This document shows, piece by piece, positions 44,040 through 55,945 of a DNA stretch of 64,000 nt; position 1 is the stretch's first letter, and every line of letters begins with the position of its first letter. The stretch lies in the NCBI GenBank assembly GCA_905221605.1, contig CAJNDS010000391.1, forward strand, positions 516,930 through 580,929. The letters are read 5' to 3'. Position numbers and translations under genes: made by a program. Source of the stretch: Symbiodinium natans. Lineage: Eukaryota > Sar > Dinophyceae > Suessiales > Symbiodiniaceae. Under the pieces are notes generated by a model. It did not search any database. It saw nothing but the letters and a program-made list of their open reading frames with translations, and was not told the origin of the DNA.

Positions 44040-44240
44040 TTTTGTGTGGTATTTGCATGACTTTTGCAGCGCGCCAAGAAGATCTCAAAATTTAACCCAC
44101 AAATGCAAATGTTGTTCCTACCCTCTGCCGTTTTGTGTGGTGTTTGCAGGACTTTTGCAGGGCGCCAAAAGGATCTCGGCAAATTTTGACCCACAAATGT
44201 TGTTCTTAACCTCTGCAGTTTTGTGTGGTATTTGCGTAAG
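44040..44240. repeat. ~90-bp tandem repeat, just over two copies
   Basis: TTTTGTGTGGTATTTGC... ACTTTTGCAG... CACAAATG... CCTCTGC recurs at 44040, 44131 and (start only) 44219. Confidence 0.8.
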
Positions 44241-44289
44241 AGAATAAGCCTGCCAACAAACACATGGAACTCAAAAATCCAATCACATA

Positions 44290-44410
44290 CGAAGAGCAGC
44301 TTGATTTGGCTAAATCTTGCCCGAAGGCTGCCCGGCAAAATTTGGCCAAATCGTACGCGATGAGAAATGCGCGGCTAAATTTCGCAGAGCAGCCTTCGGG
44401 CCAAATTTTG
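44290..44410. repeat. Start of the TTTGGCCAAA palindromic array, cut by the gap
   Basis: Contains GCCCGAAGGCTGCCCGGCAA, TTTGGCCAAAT and GATGAGAAATGCGCGGCTAA, the same modules as the 174-bp array at 61 kb. It departs from copy 2 at about 44400. Confidence 0.8.
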
Positions 44411-44510
44411 NNNNNNNNNNNNNNNNNNNNNNNNNNNNNNNNNNNNNNNNNNNNNNNNNNNNNNNNNNNNNNNNNNNNNNNNNNNNNNNNNNNNNNNNNN
44501 NNNNNNNNNN
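44411..44510. other. Assembly gap (100 N)
   Basis: Exactly 100 undetermined bases, a conventional size for a gap of unknown length. It joins the right end of unit 1 to a point inside the transposase of unit 2. Confidence 0.99.
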
Positions 44511-45512
44511 GGCCTCATTGCCAGAAGTCCCGCTGGGCAAGAAATGCAGCTGCTGTCTAGGTAATGCACGACGCACTCGAACATTGTTTAGCAACCATTC
44601 CAGCCTATCCGGCGCGCACGCAGCAAACAGGATCTTGTAGATTTCCTTGTTGGGTCCTGCCGCTTTGCGCGCGACCTCACGCGAGTATCGCGAACAGACG
44701 GCAGCAACCCCTTGGATGAACTCCAGTCTACTGCGCAGCGGCGTCTCGCAATCCATTCCTCCCAGGACTGCATTTGTTTCTTCGGCAGGCATATCCATCG
44801 ACAAAATCATGTCCCTATACTTTGCTTCTGCTTCATCTAAAGGTCTGGACATGTCGCCGTCGTACAAGGTCATCTGCAGCCTCAGACGCACGGAATCGTC
44901 GACTGCGCAGGTTTTCTTCAGGATGCCTCGCAGAGTTTTCGATCCGGGCGTGCGCTTGTTCCAGTGCCCATACTCGTAGACAATCGCCAGATGGGGTCCA
45001 GCATCATGCCTTTTAAGTTCGGGCACGTGTACTTTGCAAGCGAGTAGAATTTTGCAGATGGACTATCAGTCGCTATATACTCAACACAACTGAGCTGTCG
45101 CTCTGTGAAAGTTTCTTGCAAGGCTTCCAGCACGTGCTCTGACTTCTCTGTCTGTAAAGGCTGAAGAAGTAGAACAGCTCCCGAACGACCCCTTACCGTT
45201 AGCAAGCGTCTCCACGCAAGCTGATCCCCGAAAGGGGCGTCGTTGCGAGCCGACGCGGAGGCCCGGTACGATGTCTGGCCCTTCAGCTTCAGGCATATTT
45301 TCAGCGTGGCGTCCAGGCTAATGTATGTCCACTCATGCTCTGCTTCGAGATGAGCAGTCATGACACTCATTCTTGTCGTGAAGGAAGGTGATATAGTGAT
45401 GTCCTCGAGCATGGGTAGCCAGTGCTTGACGTCGGCCGGCAGCAAAGTGGACAGCTTGTTACCGGCCTGGTGCGCTGCCATGTGACAGCGAGGCCATATG
45501 CTTCGCACCTTG
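44511..45512 (-). pseudogene. Transposase-like domain, copy 2: frameshifted and truncated by the gap
   Basis: Same sequence as the copy 1 transposase exon up to GMMLDPI. Then four bases (AATA in copy 1, near 28512) are missing here at about 44992, moving the rest into another frame. That second frame continues HLAIVYEYGHW... to SGTSGNEA and runs into the gap. The Asp66 and Asp148 equivalents are present; the Glu region is at the gap edge. Confidence 0.7.
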
Positions 45513-45581
45513 CTTAGACAATAACATCAGTATTCTATGAGCGTATCTACTAAGATACAAAAGAAACAATGCTAAGGCAGC

Positions 45582-46904
45582 TTAAAGCTCTTGAGCATGA
45601 GTCATCGTCATCTCCTGCAGCAAGAGATCCGCGAAGGTGTGTGTGTAATACAGATTGCGAGCACGTCGCACATGAAGCGAGTCGCCAACTGCACTCACAT
45701 TGACATACATCGGGCCAGTGCGATCGAAGACCAGTCGGATGTGCTTGTCGATGTGAGTGATAGACGCTGAGAGCGGCGGCACCACAGTATTCCGCAGTAT
45801 GCATGCGCTTTCCTGAAGAAGTGCTTCTGCTCGACATTGCGACGACGCAGCGTGATTGTACAGTGCCAGCACAACCTTTACTTGCTTGCTTCCTGAAGGA
45901 ATGAACTGACGTTCGAAGCGATGATGTTTGGTGATATGGGTTCTCAGGGATGAAAGTCGGCTAAACGATCGAAAGGGACAGAAGGGACATGTTCGTCTTC
46001 CGTTGTTTGTTTTCGCGCGAGCTGCCAGATTGCTGCTTACCTCTTTGACTTCTGTCTCCAGACAATGTAAAATATTGTCCGACACAAATGGGCGGTCTTC
46101 GGAGTCAAACTCGATCCTCGATGGGGACAAGGAAAACAGCGTGTTTCCTTCGTCGTCCGATGTGTCCGACGTCGCACCGGCCTGCATGTCTAAGAGCAGC
46201 AAGGCTTCTGCAGGGATGTCTTCATTGCATCGTCTTGGCCAGTAACACACAATAGTTCGAGAGTCCACAGCCGAACCGAAGGCTTCGTGGAAAGAGCTCC
46301 GAGAAAGTCGGAAGCCACGTCGGCCGTCACGAACTGTGATCGCTGTCTCGTCTGAAGCCATATCAACTGCGACACAATGCGGAGCTCCGGCGCCTTCAAA
46401 ATGAAGCAGAAATGCACTGACTCCTTTGGGCGGCAGACCCAGGCTGCAGGCGAGATCAACTTGATAAAGCTTGCTGGCGCTGCGATAGCATCTGAAGCCT
46501 GCGTCTTCCGCCTCAGTGTTTTCCGCGACTTCGCTATTTTGAAGAGACGCTGCAATGACAGCTCGCAGCAGAGGTGTCGTATGCCAAAGAGCACATGGTA
46601 TGCAATTGCCTCGACGAAGACATACATCCGGAAGAGATTCTAACGCAGGAACTTCTTCTGACGCGCGCTGTATCGCGGACAAAAAATCCAGGGGTTTCTT
46701 CTCCACGATCTTCACTTTGAAGCCTGTTTGTTGTTCGATAATGCTTTCACTCGAGGCACAAAACTTCTGGATGTCTGCAGTCCATGCTCTCGATATTCTA
46801 AGGCCATCGAAATGCAAGGACAGGTGTGCCGGCTTTGGATCCACGACGAGGACGTGCTCTGACCAGCACTGAAGAATTCGATCTTCCACCGCGTGCCACA
46901 ACAA
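45582..46904 (-). pseudogene. Copy 2 polymerase C-terminal half, protease-like and C2H2 part (after frameshift)
   Basis: 440-residue frame identical in content to copy 1 from the segment LWHAVEDRILQCW onward: polymerase motif C HFDG, the Cys/His protease-like region and the C2H2 finger. It is separated from the N-terminal part by loss of one A in a four-A run at about 46926 (copy 1 30459-30462). Confidence 0.7.
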
Positions 46905-49900
46905 AGAAAAAATTGTCGCCGAAGGAAATTCTTGCCCTTCTGATCCTTCAAGCTCATGTAGTCCTCGTGAAGAATGTTACATGCAACCCAGCGCAAGTAT
47001 AATGAAATTCTCTGCAGCTTCCTGACATCCTCATTTTCTTTTAGATCTTCTGATGGCGTTCCACCATTCAGAATAGCGTTCAGCACATCTTTTCCTTTTG
47101 ATCGAGATAACTGCAGCCTCTGAATGAAGTCATCGCGCCTGTGAGCAAGTTCCTCGAGAACCTCGCCCAGGTCTTTCGGTAAAGCTGGCTCCGGCTTCAT
47201 CTTCTCCAGCAACTGGTACGTAAGCGAGAAACAGCAGTTTTGTATGTCTAAATCTGCAGAGTGTGTCTCTAGAACATGCATCTGGAGTCTGCGGGACATA
47301 GCCTGCGCGCTACCCAGTCCAGCGTACCGACGAGGCGTCACCGTGTAGGCTGGCTTATCAGGATAATGATAGGTGATCTGTTTTGACAGAACGCCTTTCA
47401 CTCTGAGTCGCCTTCCCGGGCTGCGTGCACAACCACTTGCATCACTGCCATCAAGCAAGCACTTAATGCTTTTTTCGTGAGCCTGTAATTTCTGCAGCGC
47501 GCTGGAATGTTTTCGTGTGACAGCCTCTTGCTCAGCTACCGGCCTTCCTTTCTTGGACTCGCCCGCTGCAGTCTTGGACATGACCTTGTGGTACTCGAGC
47601 AAACAAAGAGAGTTCTTCTTCCGACTCGAGTGCGTGACTGCATACTGTCGCAAGCTCTGCATGTCGTGCTCTTCCTCGAATACCATCCTCACGTTGCCTG
47701 CATCGGCCTCAGGCAAGATTTCCCGGAACGTCTTTTCGAAGGTCATGAAAGGAATGAAAGCACCGGGCTTCACTTTGCTTGTCTTGTGCTTAACAATTCC
47801 AGCACGCATCACGCATTTGTTTTCCATCTCGTCCCACAAGTTTTCTTTTGACAGATTAGGGGTTTTTGCCTGCTTCAAGGCCAGCTTCTTGAACTCGTGA
47901 AAGGTGAGCAGCTCCGTCGTTGTGGAAAGCAATGTTTCGAATATGAAAAGCCGAAGTGTCTCCCACTCATTGACTTTGTTTTCTCTGTCGTTCTGACTGG
48001 CTTTGTCACCCTCGAGTACGGCAGCAATACCATCGCCCTCTTCGAGCTGGCGTTGACGGACGGTGAGGCCACATGCCATCCGCATGACATCTTCCGTCAA
48101 GTACGAATCTCCACCATTGCAGTAAGCTTCGATGAGCTGGTAGCAATCGTCCCTGGTGTGATTGCGCTCAAAGGCCCACTGCAAGCGCAGACCTGCGATT
48201 GAGGCCTGAGATGTAAGCATAAATTTGTTGAGGCTAGGGTCTGCAGCAAAAATCCCGTCCAGCTCGTGATCGTTGTAGTTCAGCAGAAATTTTGGATGCA
48301 CGAAACGCGCTTTCCCTTTCCAGATGAACGCGCGTCTAAATAAGGAATGGAAGTTGGCCAGACTAACTCCTGCAAAATGCATCATGCGATTAAGCTCCAG
48401 ACGCTTCCAACCAATAACGTGGAACATGCGGGTAGTATACCCGTACGGCTTGCGTCCCATAATGCCATCAGCAGACATCGTCTTCTTGTAGAGGTCGGTA
48501 TGCAACTTCTTGCTACTCTCGGGAGCCTCTTGACCCGTCAGTATAAAACAACGGGCGAAAGATTCCACTTGCTTGCGAAGCTCCTCGTCCAGATGCCACA
48601 CGTTCGGATCAAAAAAACAGTGGTGCTGCTTGTACATTTCCGACAAGTGAAAGGAGTATAAGCTTTGACCGACACCACCAGGTGAAATCCCTATGAAACA
48701 CCTGTCGACGTTCAAGCCTCGTTTCGCTAATGCCAGTGCACTTTGAAAGCATTCGAAAACATCACAATTGCACCAAAAAGTCTGCTGGTAGAAGCGTTGC
48801 AGACGCTCTACATTGTGCTCCAGCACGACGTCCAGCAAGGCGTGCGGTATGTGCACGTAGCAGTTGTTTTCCGCGCTTTTCTTGACGACCTCGATAGGGT
48901 GTTCTGAATCAGGTGAATCGTACTTGAAACAAACGTCGTCCAAGCAAACAGCAGGCTCCCTTTGATCTTCACTTTCACACCATTCAACAATAAGTGATAC
49001 CATGCGAGTCTGCATAAGCTCGCTTCTGAGGAAGCAACGCATCTTGAAGCTGTTGTCCGCGAAATTGCTAGTCCACGACTCCTGGTCGGGATTCTGGTCT
49101 GGGAAAACTGGACGGTCGTCGGCTCCTGAATCGAGGCGTTCAAGTTGTGCGCTTTTGATTTGGCATCTTGCTGCATGTCTGCAGGCATCCAGAAATGCTG
49201 CTTCGTCAACGAAATTCTGCTTGTCACTCATGATCGCAGCGGCAATAGCATCCGGTTGTCTTTTGACGTTGTCTTTCATCCTTTTGAAGATACCTTCCAG
49301 AGTTGTGAAAAACACGAGGACTCGATGAAGCACTGCCTCAGGAGGAATGCCGCCAAATGGCACAAATGAGCCATCGTCATTGTAAATATACAAGAAGCCT
49401 CTGTGAACTCGCAGATGTCTTTCGCCCTCGACCATCCAAAGTATTGTTGCAGCGTCTGCAAGTAAAAGCTTGCCCGACAAGTTTCTGTCGACCATGTAAG
49501 AAGCAACCAGAATAAGTCGCTGCAACTCAACGCTGGTATCCGGATAGGCTACCTTCAATTGCAAGAGAGAATCCTGCGTTTTCTTGCGAATGTCATGCCG
49601 TGTGTTTCTGACATCCCGAGGGTACGTGTCCAGCACAGTAGCTATGCAGTCGGCCGAGTCTCTGAAGATCTTCGAGAAACGCTGCAGGTGACTGTCAGCT
49701 CCCGGCAAAAGACGCCTTTTCTTGGCACTGTGAGGCACCTCATCGTCTGCATTGTCTAAGAGCTTGCTCAACACCACCGCAGCGTCGTCGGAAAGTGGAT
49801 CGCCGGGACTCTCATGTGGAAGAACAACTGTGAAGGGCAGTGTGGGTTCTGGTTCTTCCGTTTGCTGCTGCTGATTTGCGTTGGTATCGCGACTCTTTTG

Positions 49901-50698
49901 TAGTGCTTTGGAGAGCAAGAGATCACGTCTGATGCTCATAAGCTTTGTCACCGACTCCTGCATGTCTGGCACGTCGTCGATGAAACCTAGCGGAAGGTAG
50001 TTCGGATGTATGCACACAACGAGCATCCTTGCAACCTTGATCTCGTAATACTTCTCCAAGATCCACTTGTACACGTTCAGCTGCAGGCGATAGTGCTCTC
50101 CCTGACAATCAGGGACAGTATCAAGCGGGCTTTTCATGAAATGTCCATAGCTGTTGTATTTCTCCCTCAACTTCGAGCTGCGCTTCCAGTCCACTAGAAC
50201 GAACTCGCCCCTATCCGGGAATCGCAAGACAAGGTCGATTGATCCTGCCAGATCTTCTTCTGGCGCATGAATGCACCACTCTGTTCTGTATGCTTGGACA
50301 TCACCGATCGTTCCAAGTACACGAATGGCTGCATGAAGCTCACCCTCCATGGGTCCTGGCATGATCTGATAGCCGTTCAGAAGGTTTTCCAACATCGCGT
50401 GCATCCAAGTGCCAGCGTTTGCAGCATGGTCTCTCTGAACTTGCCACAAGTCCACGATCTCGCTGTCGTGCAGCATGAAACTGGACATAAGCTCTTCCCA
50501 ATTGGCAAGATCAGCTCGACTTCTCTTGAAAAGATCACAAACGACTTTCAGATCCGGTTGGTCTTGCGTGAGTTCGTGGACAAGGTCCGCTTGATAAAAG
50601 CAATCTTCTCCGGCAAGCATGGAAGCAATAAGCTTGAAATTGACGTCGTTGGCCACATACTCTTCCCTGGGCCATCGCGCTCCGGCCTTCATCTTCAC
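46712..50698 (-). pseudogene. Copy 2 nuclease-helicase-polymerase N-terminal part (before frameshift)
   Basis: 1328 residues. The PD-(D/E)XK nuclease, SF3-like NTPase (same SPGGVGQS Walker A) and polymerase motifs A and B are all present; the true sequence ends at about residue 1258, after which the shifted frame reads unrelated residues to the stop. A few amino-acid differences from copy 1 are visible (for example Cys554 to Arg and Phe586 to Leu). As in copy 1, the exon begins at the splice acceptor (50752). Confidence 0.75.
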
Positions 50699-50841
50699 TA
50701 TCGCATCAGATGAGTCGAACTCCTGAGAATATTCATGTAGCAGTCCAGTGACCTCAGCTTGTACACTATTGCAAAACTACATTACCTTCGTTGCGTGATA
50801 TTTTTGTTACATTTACATGTGCTAATCTACAGCCCGGGGAC

Positions 50842-51073
50842 ACTGCATCCGATAGCGGAGTCGTTGCAGAAATACTTGTGACCGTCTGGCTCGAAGCGCA
50901 AAGCTTTATCATGTTGATGTGGATTGATGGTGGATAAATCAGTTCGCGCTTGTAAAAAAAAGGTTGTGGCTGTCCCAGGGTCTGATGGCATGTGAAACAC
51001 AGGCGTGATCGGATCGCGACAAAGAACTGCTCCGACTATGCGTCCCATGAGACCAGTCCATCCTCCTTCAAGA
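50842..51073 (-). CDS. Copy 2 exon: N-terminal part of the nuclease
   Basis: Unchanged relative to 34366-34597; the 89-nt GT-AG intron between it and the long exon (50753-50841) is also present. Confidence 0.6.
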
Positions 51074-51109
51074 CTATAATTAAACTAATAAGCGAAGGCG
51101 ACAGTATAC

Positions 51110-51258
51110 AACGCAACGAATGTGTTAAGACAATCTGGATCATTGCAACACTGTCCTTCTCCGTAAACAGAAGCTTCAACGTCCATCGCCAGGCTCTCCG
51201 CATCGTCCGACGCACCCCCAAGGAAGTCATCTGCTAAGGCTTCCGCCGCCAAGGCATC
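51110..51258 (-). CDS. Copy 2 acidic linker exon
   Basis: Same reading as 34634-34782. The intron upstream (51259-51388) is one T longer than in copy 1, in a T run, as expected for noncoding DNA. Confidence 0.5.
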
Positions 51259-51370
51259 CTGCGTGTGTTTTTTTATTCAACAGCATGAATACTCGCGGCT
51301 AGTTCACATTGTTGTTGTTTTTTTTTATGCTTGTTTGCTAAAGAATGAACAAAACATAAACTGTTTTAAG

Positions 51371-52984
51371 TTAAGACGAAGCATCAACATGATCATTGCC
51401 GTATTGCTTGGAACGTCGTTCTTGCTCTATGGCCAAGAATAAATGCAGACGCAGGGCAAAGCTCAATGCAATGCTTTGCCATTCCAGTGAGTTCCCGAAC
51501 TCTGCTGGATGTGGCAAACCTTCAAGAACTCTGAGTCGGCAAGAATCGAGCTTGCAAAGTTCATGCAGAAAATGAAACAGGATAGTATTCTTGTCTTGTG
51601 CCAAGAATGCTATGATGTTTCGAGCCCTGTACATCACCTGCTCCCATTGGCGCTTGCCCACACGCAGTCTTTCCTGTGGATCAGGGAGCAAGTCGACAGC
51701 TGATGGCATGCGGTCAAACAACGCAGTGTTCTGCCTGAATATCTTGGCAACCACGCCCACGTGCTTCAAGTCAGACCATTCGGTCCAGGCATTTGTTTTG
51801 TAATAGGCGGCTGCGTTCACGTACGGCAAGTTCTGACTGCTGCCACCAACGAAGTCCATCAACTGACTTGGACAGTTAGGACACCTTCTCGCAGGTGAAT
51901 GCTGCACGTGACCCTGGCATATCCAGGTCATGCATAAAGGACACACTGCCCAGCGGGGCCTGTTGAGATTGTATTCTCTTCGACACATTGCACATTGAAT
52001 CTGTGCATGCAGCTGAACCATAGAGGGCAAAGGTTTAAAAGTTGCAGCTGCGTGAGTTGTCGGAGAGGATGCGGAAATCCACACAAACAGTTGGGCCAAG
52101 GGCGACACGCTGTCCTCGTGTCCATCCAACAGTCGAGCACGAGAAACTCCGACGTTGTCTATGGACAGTTCCAACATGCGCTGATGCCAGATCACACTAA
52201 ATTTATGTGGACGATTCGGCTGAATTTCAGCACGTCGCCCAGCGTGTGGGACTGGAGGCTGGCTGTTCATACTTGCGGAAACAGTACAGTTGTCCTGAAA
52301 CACATTGTCAATGCGAAAGAAAGCGGCGGGTCTGATCACTCGCCATTGTCGGACGCCTATATACAAGCCCTTGATGTTCGCTGGCAGTGTGATTTCAAAG
52401 CTTGCGCAACCCATCAACGGCCCGTCTGACTGAAAGCTGAAGAAATTGCTGTTCGCTTGAAACTGAGGAACGTTTTCATAGTTCCACTCCAAAAGAAATC
52501 TTTCTGGAAAGTCGTGTAGCATAGCCAGTTGACGCAGATTGAAAGTTACCATTCCTGCCGCAGTATATGCTCTTCTCATGGCACGCAGCTTCGCCGGATC
52601 GTCGAACTCTGGGACGTTCATGGAGATCGTTTTGTTGCGCCAGTACGTTACACTTCTCACAGCCATGAACAAGTGCTTGCATGTCGCTGCAAGTGATCTC
52701 GAGTAGTCATAAGAGAAGAACATGCCTGGCAACATGCTGAGTATGTCGTCGTGGAAACTGCCTCCATGGTAATCTTCTTGTTGCTGAAACGAGCGCGATC
52801 TCCTCCATCGTGATGTCCTCAAGTTAGCCACTTGAAAAGCTTGTTGGCTTGTTTTTGACAAAGAATAACCGTTAGAACATGTACACTCAAAGCTGCCTTG
52901 TTTGTGTAGCATCATTGACACTGGTCGTACACGCAAGCGACGCTGACACGCTGTTGCGCCGTGACCACCTGCATGTGCATGCAA
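51371..52984 (-). CDS. Copy 2 F-box-like / beta-sandwich / RING-like zinc protein
   Basis: 537-residue frame with the same F-box-like start, beta-rich middle and Cys/His cross-brace cluster (Cys331-Cys371) as copy 1. I see no residue differences and no frame break, in contrast to the neighbouring exons. Confidence 0.6.
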   Translation of the reverse strand: MHAHAGGHGATACQRRLRVRPVSMMLHKQGSFECTCSNGYSLSKTSQQAFQVANLRTSRWRRSRSFQQQEDYHGGSFHDDILSMLPGMFFSYDYSRSLAATCKHLFMAVRSVTYWRNKTISMNVPEFDDPAKLRAMRRAYTAAGMVTFNLRQLAMLHDFPERFLLEWNYENVPQFQANSNFFSFQSDGPLMGCASFEITLPANIKGLYIGVRQWRVIRPAAFFRIDNVFQDNCTVSASMNSQPPVPHAGRRAEIQPNRPHKFSVIWHQRMLELSIDNVGVSRARLLDGHEDSVSPLAQLFVWISASSPTTHAAATFKPLPSMVQLHAQIQCAMCRREYNLNRPRWAVCPLCMTWICQGHVQHSPARRCPNCPSQLMDFVGGSSQNLPYVNAAAYYKTNAWTEWSDLKHVGVVAKIFRQNTALFDRMPSAVDLLPDPQERLRVGKRQWEQVMYRARNIIAFLAQDKNTILFHFLHELCKLDSCRLRVLEGLPHPAEFGNSLEWQSIALSFALRLHLFLAIEQERRSKQYGNDHVDASS

Positions 52985-53185
52985 CCATATGTCTCACAGC
53001 AACTTGTATTTAAAACAACACTGTAGCGAACAACGACTTCAGTTTGATGTCGCGACGGATTCTACCTGCGTGAAGCTATGGAGGCACGCCTGCGTACGTT
53101 GAGCTTCTCAGTTTCCGGCGAAGAAGACGCAGCAGTCTCGTCGTCAAAGCACCTCGCAGCGGACACAGCATCGAGCACGGTATGT

Positions 53186-53566
53186 TTAACTTGCCTCTGA
53201 AGAGTCACGCTGCCTTTGCCTGGTGGAGTAGATGTACTCCTTCAGCATGTTCCGGGCATCGTCCACATTGTCCGACCAGAAAATCCATTTGAGCTCGGGG
53301 TAGTACAAAAAAACACCCGGAACCTGCCCGCGAAATCCCATCGTTTCCAGAAGTGGATGCTGCGAGAGAAGTTCGCGCTCAGTAAGGCAATTGGACTGCG
53401 CACGACTGTGGAACTCAAATTCCACACTCGCGCTATCCGCTCGTCTACGCACGACTGAATGCAAACCGTTTCGCGCCACGCTCATCTCCAAGTGTGCTGC
53501 CGAATCCATTGGAGTGAACCGCTTCGGGATCTTATAGTTCGGAACATCCATGACCTGACGTGACAC
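53186..53566 (-). CDS. Copy 2 126-residue exon (intact version)
   Basis: Reads VMDVPNYKIPKRFTPMDSAA... through HSVVRRRADSAS to YIYSTRQRQ. This is the unbroken form of the copy 1 frame at 36709. No ATG at the frame opening; the reading enters from the zinc-ribbon exon upstream, either by a 19-base GT...AG-bounded insertion being removed or by frame change. Confidence 0.5.
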   Translation of the reverse strand: MSRQVMDVPNYKIPKRFTPMDSAAHLEMSVARNGLHSVVRRRADSASVEFEFHSRAQSNCLTERELLSQHPLLETMGFRGQVPGVFLYYPELKWIFWSDNVDDARNMLKEYIYSTRQRQRDSSEAS

Positions 53567-53837
53567 ACGTTACATGCAAGATTTTATGGGCGCGTTCAGC
53601 GCCGCATAAGTTGCACTTGGCGGCTTTGCCTTCTTCGGTGGCGAGAAACTTTTTGTCGATGTCGCAGATCTTGCATTGTCCTTCTTGCTGCAGCACGTGT
53701 CGAAGTAAATATACTGAATGACATGTTACAAATTGCGTTCGCAGCCTGCGTTGGTGACGTTGATTTACATCGAGAAGACTGTGCATGTTCCTGCAGATAT
53801 CGAGCAGACGCCATTGAGCTTCGTCCAAGGTACACAT
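53532..53837 (-). CDS. Copy 2 zinc-ribbon-like exon
   Basis: MCTLDEAQWRLLDICRNMHS then C-x2-C (CKICD) and C-x2-C (CNLCG) separated by 16 residues, in one open frame of 101 residues here. The part between LLD and QEGQCKIC can be read as an intron with GT and AG ends in phase. Likely a structural zinc module of the giant protein. Confidence 0.5.
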   Translation of the reverse strand: MCTLDEAQWRLLDICRNMHSLLDVNQRHQRRLRTQFVTCHSVYLLRHVLQQEGQCKICDIDKKFLATEEGKAAKCNLCGAERAHKILHVTCVTSGHGCSEL

Positions 53838-54117
53838 CTTATGGACAAGAAGATAACTATACAGAGATCATGTTCCGACTGAGCATCAGAGACCTGATTG
53901 CTAGTCGCCGGTGTCGCAGACGAATCCTCAGAGAAATAGGCCTGCGATGCACAGAATGTTGCTGCGAGTACATGCTTTCAGTACAAAAAAAAAGCGCTGC
54001 GAGTTCTGGCCTCCATAAAGCCGGGAATCTCGAAAACATCACGCAGAGTGTGCGGTCGCCTCACGTTTCCTTGTATCTCGCCGCCAGAGGAAATCAGGTC
54101 CCGATGAAGCATTTCCT

Positions 54118-54629
54118 TCATCCACCGCCTGATTCCAGCTGGTTAGAGTGTGGACACGGCCTGTTGTCTAGGCGTCGACTGAGGGACATCGAGCAGGTGC
54201 CGCAAGAGCATCTCGCAGACAAGCGACTCAAGACCCGAACCAGGCATGTCCTTCGCGTGATTGTCGACAGTTTCCACAGCGGCGAGTTCCTTCCAGAGAA
54301 AGAGTTTAAGCTTACAACGAAGACAATGGTAAGGACAGCCTCCAGGCGGAAAACTGCGTCAGCGCTGCTGGGATTGACGTAAATTTTGCCAGAGATGGGA
54401 CAACTCTCGCAGAACGCCTGATCATCACACTGCGATTCTTGTGAGCAGGACACAATCATTGAATTACTAGCCTCCAGCTCCTCGTCAAAGAAAGCAGGCT
54501 CCCACTCGTGTCGCCGCTTTCCGAAATTAATAGAAAGCTCATCGTCAAGCCAGCGAAGAGCTATGAAGTGCCCCTGCGTGCCGATAACGTACTCTCCAGG
54601 CTGAGTGATGATAGTCTTCTTCACGAGCA
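54118..54629 (-). pseudogene. Copy 2 cysteine-rich N-terminal exon, frameshifted
   Basis: Matches 37657-38144 up to VLTIVFVV, then one base is missing near 54310 (GCGTT in copy 1, GCTT here) and the reading changes. Confidence 0.5.
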
Positions 54630-54687
54630 CTAGTGCCTTCCTTGGATTGTGGTTGTTTGCAGTGTTTTACGATAACCGTTAGTTTTC

Positions 54688-54830
54688 AGTGGAGTTGCTG
54701 AAAAGGCTGCAGGATGGCGTTGCCATCAGCCATGGCCCACAGTGGACCGTCCCGACTGTACGTCGCTTTGATCCCATGGGCATGAAAGCAGTCCACCAAG
54801 CACACGTCCTCGAACTTCTCTTTGCCTGGG
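54688..54830 (-). CDS. Copy 2 second exon of the giant gene
   Basis: Same as 38203-38345 (PGKEKFEDVCLVDCFHAHG...), flanked by the same GT-AG and GA-AG intron boundaries. Confidence 0.45.
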
Positions 54831-54896
54831 CTGTAAACGATATTTCTTAAAGTCAGTAGCTTGCAACGATAATGATATAGTCAAGACTCGTGTGAC

Positions 54897-54958
54897 GCGT
54901 CGCACCACAGTATCTGATCGAGAATACGCATGATGCGCTTACGGCAAGAGTTGCGCAT
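54897..54958 (-). CDS. Copy 2 first exon with likely start codon
   Basis: ATG at 54958-54956 opening MRNSCRKRIMRILDQ, with the same upstream TGA as in copy 1. Confidence 0.45.
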
Positions 54959-55320
54959 GGAGAATCAGTACACCTCGCCGCCGTCGTCGAGGAATGTTTA
55001 GTCGGACGTGGAATGAATTTCTTCCTGGTTGTCAGGTGATGTTTTTCTTGTGGAGTCGACGCATGTACGTCACGCAGTCCTCTCCGCGCAAAGCCTTTGT
55101 ACCAAGCGTTGCGGGCCAGCGAAGTCCAGGATGGCATGTCCTGCTGCGACTGCGAATCTTCGGCATCTACATGATGTTTTGTTTGTGACTACATAATGGC
55201 CTCTGATAAAACGACTTTCTTCGTGCTGCGCCAGCTTGTACAGATTGCCTTGGCCGGCTTGGCACCTAGCGAGCAGTTGTGGCAGATATTTTCATCGACT
55301 CGAGCGTCTTCTCGTCGCAG

Positions 55321-55945
55321 AACCCAATCTGAACTTCTGTGATTTTATTGGAATGTGTCAAGTATGCAGGATTCAAGCGTTAAATGTAAGTCTCGAAACA
55401 TGTCCTTTGCTCCAGCAAACTGAAGATCTCCTCGTCGAGCTTGTCACCTAGCAAGCACTTGCGCCAATCATTGAATTCGACTTGCTGTGTTTTGTAAGTC
55501 CAGAATCCAATCTGAACTTCTGTGATTTTATTATAATGTGTCAAGTATGCAGGATTCAAGCGCTAAATGTAAGTCTCGAAACATGCCATTTGCTCCAGCA
55601 AACTGAAGATCTCCTCGTCGAGCTTGTCACCTAGCAAGCACTTGTGCCTATCACTGAATGCAGAATCCAATCTGAACTTTTTTTTTATAATGTGTCAATT
55701 ATGCAGGATTCAAGCGTTAAATGTAAGTCTCGAAACAAGTCCTTTGCTCCGGCAGATTGATGATCTCCTCGTCGAGCTTGTCACCTAGCAAGCACTTCTG
55801 CTAATCATTTAACTCGACTTCAGTGTCTTCTAAGTTTAGAATCCAATGTGAGCTTCTATGATTTTATTAAGACGTGTCAAGTATGCAATATTAAACCGTT
55901 AAATGTAAGTCTCGAAACATGTCCTTTGCTTCGGCAATCTGAAGA
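55321..55945. repeat. Copy 2 of the ~160-182-bp tandem array
   Basis: Four units as at 38836, with single-base changes only (for example GCGCTAAATG at 55560). Confidence 0.85.

Larger units (their letters stand above)
27290..44410 (-). mobile_element. Candidate giant replicative DNA transposon, unit copy 1
   Basis: A repeated unit whose main gene runs on the minus strand and combines PD-(D/E)XK nuclease, SF3-like helicase, palm polymerase, protease-like, C2H2 and DDE-type domains, plus a second minus-strand zinc-protein gene at 43.0-43.7 kb and several private tandem arrays. Everything from 28030 to about 44398 recurs after the N gap with only scattered substitutions and small indels. The left limit is unknown (set at the last point before the transposase stop), and the right end enters the palindromic array and is cut by the gap. 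No terminal inverted repeat or target duplication could be defined. 'Transposon' rests on the encoded domains and the duplication. Confidence 0.6.

Noticed and set aside
44310-45026. Open frame crossing the N gap
   Set aside because: Its middle is translated from undetermined bases and its ends belong to the transposase and the palindromic array; not a real protein.
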